The translations under genes were made by a program, and so were the position numbers. Shown one piece after another: positions 58,401 to 64,000 of a stretch of DNA of 64,000 nucleotides. Source of the stretch: Acanthosoma haemorrhoidale. Taxonomy: Eukaryota > Arthropoda > Insecta > Hemiptera > Acanthosomatidae. The stretch spans positions 106,507,139-106,571,138 of the forward strand of contig OV884011.1 of assembly GCA_930367205.1 (NCBI GenBank), read 5' to 3'. Under the pieces are notes generated by a model. That model ran no database searches and was not told the DNA's origin. It saw nothing but the letters and a program-made list of their open reading frames with translations. How positions within the stretch are numbered: the stretch's first letter is position 1; each line of letters opens with the position of its first letter.

Positions 58401-61400
58401 TTAGTTATTTAGTATCTAGTCGGGATGTAATAATTTATAATACAGATCGCTCTGGGTGGTAATTTTAAAGAAAACTAAACATACTTCTTTGAGTGTGACT
58501 AGAACCCTCAATGTCACCATGCAATTTATTCAATCTATTTAAAATTTTAATAGTATATTTAATAGAATTTTTTGTACTCAGTTAGAAATTACACAATTAG
58601 GTTAAGGTCGGTTTTATTATTTTTATAGTGAATAATTTCTGTGCTTGCAATTTTTTTTTTTTTTAAAGATGAAGATTGATATATATGACGATACCCCGAC
58701 ATCTGTCCACAGTGTGCCTTCACCTACTACATCCTTAATTTCGTGAGGCAACTGATCTTCAGATCAACTAGTTGATTTTATTTGTTTGTTAATTAAAGCA
58801 TTGCTACGACGTGCGTTCAACTAGTTGTTTGTTAAGGTCGCGGAAATATTTTTATCGGGTTGGTTTTATTTAAGGTCATGGTTACAACTAGATACTCTCC
58901 TCAATTGAAGTGCCAGCTCCTGTTAGGCGTGAATAAAAAAGAGATATCCGTTCCACATTAAGAATAAAAACATTTCTAACGACGGAGAAAAGGAAAGTGT
59001 CCGATTCCACACAGTCGATGGAGAGAAATCAAATGTCCGCCAACAGCCGTCGCCGTATTGCATCAAACCTTGGCTGATTAATTAAGGATTTTTTTTCCGG
59101 TCCTTGTTAAAAATTAATTAATATATCGTCTTGCTAAGGGATGGGTGGTGTTGAAATTTTACGGTGACTGGCTGCAGTAGGGGGTCATTGAATGTCCCAT
59201 CAGTCTTTTGATATTTTTCCTGATCCGGTCATTTTGAACGCCTATGTTTCACTTGAGCCATCATAGACATCTTTTAAAGGAATACATAATTTTATAATGA
59301 AAAGTATGTGTAGTCATGAGTTCAGTTTTGACATCGTAATTAAGTATAGGTATTTTTTCCCGGTATTTTAGCATGATAGAATCTCCAAAGTCATTCAAAC
59401 TGTATAATATTATGACTTTGAAAGTGTTGAATGTGTTAAAGCTTCTGATTTGATACATTTCATATATATATCAACACTAATATTTATGGACTTTTCAACT
59501 TTCTTTACAACTATCAAGATTGGGGTTAACATTTTCTAACAACTCCCAAACTACCAATTGTGCTAGTGAATGTAGATAGCCCCTTAGCACCATTGACACA
59601 AACCATGGACCAGCCATGAACCTAATACATTTCCTCTACATCCGGGCATATGTTCCCTGGATCCCTGGAGGCTCCAGCTGACGCCAGCACCTGCCCCAGC
59701 TGCTAGGTTCCTGGCCATCATCCCCATCAAGGTCTGGGGGAGGTCTTGGCTCGTGCCTTAACAAGATCCAGAAGAAATAACCCCCAATTTTTGGATACTG
59801 CTGAGTTTAACACTTTAATGACCAGAGATAGCGTATTCCCAAGAAGAAAGAGTGATAATATTGAAGTAGTGTCATTGATATAAACGCAAAATTCCGAAAT
59901 AGACCTCAGTCGATTCCAATTGGTTGGTTCCGATATGACCTCAGGCTAACTAATTTGCTAATAAGAATATGGCTTGAAGGTTTGTGCAGTGAAATATATT
60001 GATGTTGACTGAAAAAAGTAAACGATTGAGGATTTCTTAAATAATAACGAATTGAATCAATGGTTTATTTACTGTAACCTCCGCTTATTATTAAATGATT
60101 ATTAATAAACCTCCGATTGTTAATAAATGAACCCTTAGAATTTCCCCTGAAATCGTTCCTTTGGGGGGTTAGCTTTCCAATGACTCTCACTCTATCAATG
60201 GCTGCCCAAAAACATTTTAAACATTAAATTAAAATGATATCACTAAAACTTTTAACGATATTTTTCAATTACTATCAGCTAAAGAGTTAACAAGTATTAC
60301 ACATTCTAAAGGCTTTTGGCTTTTTGAATTCTTCATTGAGCTGATTTCTTCCCTAAAAGGTGTACCTCCTATATACTGTATGCATATTGCTTGAGAGTAA
60401 TAGAATATTAATAATAATATAAGTATATTTTTTTTCTTTTGGAATTTTTAGTAAAGTCCCACCTTTACCTATATTAGAACAAAAATTGGCAATGTACGTA
60501 TAATGCTTTTAAAACGCTAAATTTAAAACTGTACTTTTTGATTCATGGCATACCGTTGGCGTGTCCCTTATCTGCACTGCACTACTCTTGAGTGCTGTGA
60601 CTCACGTATAGGTCATTTTTTAGTTCCAACCAGTTTTTTCCAGTTTTTAGCTGCCCACTCTTTAGAGACGGTAATTAAGACACATTAAGTAAATGAAGAA
60701 TAGGATCCCTGCTTCCTGTCGTAATTATGTGACAATATGGGCCAAAAAACGTCTCTAATACATACTGTTTTATGAGAATTGTCCTAGGCAGCATATTGTA
60801 CATTTCAGTGTAAAGGCCTTGTAGGACATATGTTGAAGTATGTCTGGTGCCACTGTGCCAATTAGTGGCAGGTCCTATTGGGATCCCTGTTAACGTGGAA
60901 ATTGACTGACCGAATGGCCGAACCGTGTCCTCTACTCCATAACGAACCCTAAAAGCCCACCGTTTAGCGTCAACGGTTCATTTACTCCGTGAAAAATATT
61001 TCTCACTCCAGAACCTGTTACTGTTCATACTTTCTTTCTTAAAAAAAAAAACTATATGTGCGCTGAAAGCTCTTCATCAATCGCAAGGCCCTCCTCGATC
61101 ACTAATTACCCAGAACCACACTAAACGGTTTCTCAACGCTAGATTAATTTTTCCTCCTGAGGTAGAAAACTTCATTTGGGGTGGTCTCGTTAAGAATCTA
61201 TCGTTTGTTTGAACAATTAATCAGGTAGCACGCTTCAAAAATTCAATGCCGGTTTTTCTTTAACATGCTCTATTTATTTTTGTTGTTTTTCTATTCGCTA
61301 GTATAAACTGGGGTAGTTTGATATTGTTGATTCAAATAAACAATTCCCACGGCTATTGTCCAACGCCTCTTCTCTCTATTCAACTTGTTTTGTTTCGCTA

Positions 61401-62503
61401 TTCCAGAAAAACTCTGAAGGAGGTCCGACCTTTTCAGCTGATTACGGTTTTTCTTCTAATTGTTCTTGTGATTTTTTTGTTATTGCACAACTTTCAGATG
61501 AGAATTTCCACTTGTATTGTCCCATATACAGACTCAAGGTGACTCAGGCAAGCTTTCCTCCCTTGAAGATCATCGTTTAAATATAATCGGACTCTCCACT
61601 ATTTCGTCAACGGCAGCCAATCTTACATGTTAAAAAATATGAATTAATTACAATCATAGTTTGCTTCTTTACTGATTTATCAAGTTTTGTGTTTTGGGAG
61701 TATGTTAGTGTACTTCTAGAATGTATGAAGGTTTATAGTACCGACAATATTTTTATATTGGAATAATCTAATGTTGAGTCAAATTGGATTTCATATAGAT
61801 GTGTTAAACTTTACATATCTTTTTTCACTGCTAAATCGAATATAAATATTTTGTTTTTCAATTGAAATAACTATAGCCGATAGAATGTTGTTAGTCATTA
61901 TTTATCTGATCAACTTCGTCGTGCAGTTATTTCATGGATGGGTGAAGTGATTACTCTACCCGCCAAGTGATAAGGTAACAAACAACTTCATAGCTTTTGT
62001 CTGTGCTCAGAATTATTGACCTCGAAGTAATGAGAACATATGAATACGCAACACGTAAGTGTTACTTTAATTCGTTGTGTTGATAAATTTATACTTTTTT
62101 ATTATACTAACAAAGTATACTAAGAAAGTGCTCAGAAACCATTGCCCACATGAATCAATATCAGATTAATAAGGTCATACCAGGCTGCGAACGAGCGAGG
62201 TGGCTGATTCGGTGATAACCGCAGGAGTTAGGTACACTTACTGTATCAAGTTCAGTATGCGTATGCAGTATATATTATTTTTATGTGGAGGATATCCCTC
62301 AACTTTCAGAACCGTTTAAAACATAACTCTTAATTTAATTAGTTAATTTTGCTACCATCAGAAGCACGTTTGTTTTTTTTCGGTTTGTATCAACTCGTTA
62401 ATTTGATTCATTTGAGTGTATGTGTTCTTGGAGTTCGGAATTCTTTCGGCCACAGGTACTTTAAGATCTGACAACCCACAAGATAGCGCAGATACCAACA
62501 GCT
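55406..62503. other. Long interval without a recognised gene
   Basis: About 7 kb. GC-richer patches lie at 55620-55800, 56270-56560, 56890-57140 and 59600-59765. The last is unusually GC-rich and open in more than one frame, one of them proline-rich (PRPPPDLDGDDGQ on the minus strand). A 20-base T-run at 57889-57908 may be the tail of a minus-strand insertion, but the adjacent sequence does not match the LINE tail. Frames of 61-92 codons (55626-55904, 56523-56708, 57684-57929, 61318-61580) have no recognised motif. Confidence 0.5.
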
Positions 62504-62560
62504 GACCTCATGACCTCGCGATAGAAAGTGTAACTGCGTCTAACAAATGAGCCACGGCCA
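62504..62560 (-). repeat. tRNA-like SINE head
   Basis: On the minus strand TGGCTCATTTGTTAGA (62554-62539) resembles a tRNA D-arm/A-box, followed by CGCAGTTACACTTTC and GAGGTCATGAGGTC (62517-62504) where a B-box is expected. The order and spacing fit a tRNA-derived SINE head, but the B-box is decayed. Confidence 0.38.
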
Positions 62561-62879
62561 GTGATATATGGCAATATCAGCCCTCCCTCGCCAGCCTGTC
62601 CTCTTTGCAGACAGTCGGAGCTAATGGTGATCGATGTGCAGAGTTTATGGCAGTAACGGGTCACGATAACTTGATATTTCTGCATCTTGTTGGACAGTTT
62701 GGTGAGATTAGGAGTAACTGAACAACATGATAATCGAAATCTATCGACCTACAGCGTTTTTGCAATACTTTTTTTTTCTCCTCCCTCTTTCCCCAACAAG
62801 AGAAATTGCTTTGTGGCCAAAACGAGATGTTTTTTAGTAATTTTAATATATTTTCAGCCTAGTCTTTTGTAGCTGTGTT
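62561..62879. other. Short interval without a gene
   Basis: A 61-codon frame at 62687-62872 has no recognised motif. The right edge borders the T-run of the minus-strand LINE tail. Confidence 0.5.
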
Positions 62880-63012
62880 TATTTTTTTTAATTTCAAAAC
62901 CCCTTTATTGATCAATAAGTTTTACAATTTGCAAATTTTCTATATACAAATTTCTCCTCTTACTGCATACCTAGATGTATTCGAAGGAGGGTAGAATTAC
63001 AATAACAATCTT
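62880..63012 (-). mobile_element. Orphan LINE 3' tail, copy D
   Basis: Read on the minus strand: GATTGTTATTGTAATT, CCCTCCTTCGAATACATCT, GTATGCAGTAAGAGGAGAAA, TTGATCAATAAAGGGGTTTT and a short A-run (the 62882-62888 T-run on the plus strand). It is the same tail as copies A, B and C. Only the 3' end is present. Confidence 0.8.
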
Positions 63013-64000
63013 CTATTTGAACTTAAAATTACAAATTTTTTGAGATCCTTTATTATATATTTATCTATTGACCTATATATTAAAACAAAATCAAAAATCG
63101 TGGATTTAAAATTCTATTGGCTCATATTTTGTAATAGCAAGCTCTACCATTCTTAACTTCAGAAACAATGTATATGCAAGTATTATTAGTAGTCATAATT
63201 AAGTAAGTAAACCATAAGTAGCATAAAATAAATAAAAAAATAATTTCATGATGTTTCGGAACAGTTTGTGGAACAGTGCCTTTTGAATGAACTCGTAACT
63301 ACGTTCAAGGTGCTCTCTTTAAGACACTAAAAATAAAAACTCACGAGGATTGTGAGGATCGAGGACCTTATTCCAAAAGTGGACATTGAACTTAAATACA
63401 TGGGACAGAAAAAATTACTGTTACCCACTATCTCTGAATTATGAAGACTTCATAACCACAGTTATGAGTTATATTTATAATACTAATGCTCTGTTCTGAT
63501 AAAAGCTCTGATGTCAACCTAGAGGATTCGGGGACATTTCAGTGACTACTGGAAAGAAAATTACAATAGTTTCTCAAGCTGGGTTTAAAAACAAACCTAC
63601 GCATGTTATTTCAAATTGATAAAGATAGCTTTAAATCATTTTAATGATTGAGGTATTAGTATATGAGGAGAAGTTTAAACTGAACTTTTGGAGATGGCCT
63701 TAAAACATGTATATGCACCTGTCACCAGTGAGGACTAATGGTGGTTCTATGAAGTGCTGTTTCATTGCTCGACACGCATTTATATTAGCTGCGTTTGATA
63801 ACTTTCCATGGTTGCTTTCAAGATAAATATTAAATCCATCATGATTGATAGGTCAGGTACGGTTTTTCCCTTTAAATCGGTTCAAAACGTGCCTCCTTCA
63901 GTTGCGGAAGTCTGCCTACAACCACAGTACAAACGTCCTACGCCGGCTTGGAAGAGGCAATAAATCCATGCCTTAGAATTACTGTTTTTGGAATGGAAAA
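63013..64000. other. Interval to window end without a gene
   Basis: AT-rich sequence with no open frame above 60 codons, no recognised repeat and no splice-site pair. The last 100 bases are slightly more GC-rich. Confidence 0.6.

Noticed and set aside
55640..59040. Similar words CACACAGTCGA(G/T)GG near 55650 and 59014
   Set aside because: The similarity covers only about 20 bases and does not extend, so chance is adequate.

Overview
This is an AT-rich, gene-poor stretch of a eukaryotic nuclear genome, most likely an arthropod and probably an insect. The evidence is the class of mobile elements present: Jockey-type non-LTR retrotransposon remnants, two non-autonomous Tc1/mariner-superfamily elements with TA target duplications, short dispersed repeats, and tRNA-like SINE heads. 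Long microsatellite and homopolymer tracts and the absence of long open frames rule out a bacterial window. The species cannot be fixed from sequence alone. No complete host protein-coding gene, rRNA, CRISPR array or operon is visible; nearly all frames of 60-150 codons look like chance.

Layout. 1-2240: a direct repeat pair about 2 kb apart, the second copy running into a 44-bp (AT)n tract. 3486-3910: first copy of a dispersed repeat (family R), partly repeated at 34738-35055 and 53338-53392 and captured inside a mariner element near 50.2 kb. 11984-12163: a 180-bp inverted-repeat element (MITE-like). 14040-15384: a 5'-truncated Jockey-type reverse transcriptase whose YADD box is broken by a one-base deletion. 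22131-23045 (minus): a second, more decayed RT copy that keeps its 3' tail. The same 3' tail occurs alone at 24955-25143 (+), 55262-55405 (+) and 62880-63012 (minus), so one LINE family has seeded at least four insertions.

49926-53060 is the densest part. The element at 49926-50880 is a mariner derivative with about 240-bp inverted arms, each carrying the 5' end of the transposase gene, and with a family R fragment captured between them and fused in frame to the transposase DNA-binding domain. About 1.4 kb downstream, 52242-53060 is a second mariner with 28-bp terminal repeats, a TA duplication and an internal deletion that removes the first catalytic aspartate. It lies just after a small candidate exon (52049-52087). 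Another dispersed family (S) occurs inverted at 45781-46090 and 54062-54408. tRNA-like A/B-box signatures are scattered through the window.

How it works together: the window is best read as a graveyard of retrotransposon and DNA-transposon copies between genes or in long introns, with no functional autonomous element left. The most unusual object is the fold-back mariner with captured repeat and chimeric short transposase. Next come the R family's conserved reading frame and the hammerhead-like hairpins near 46.6 and 53.7 kb. All family assignments were made by eye; no alignment or database search was run.
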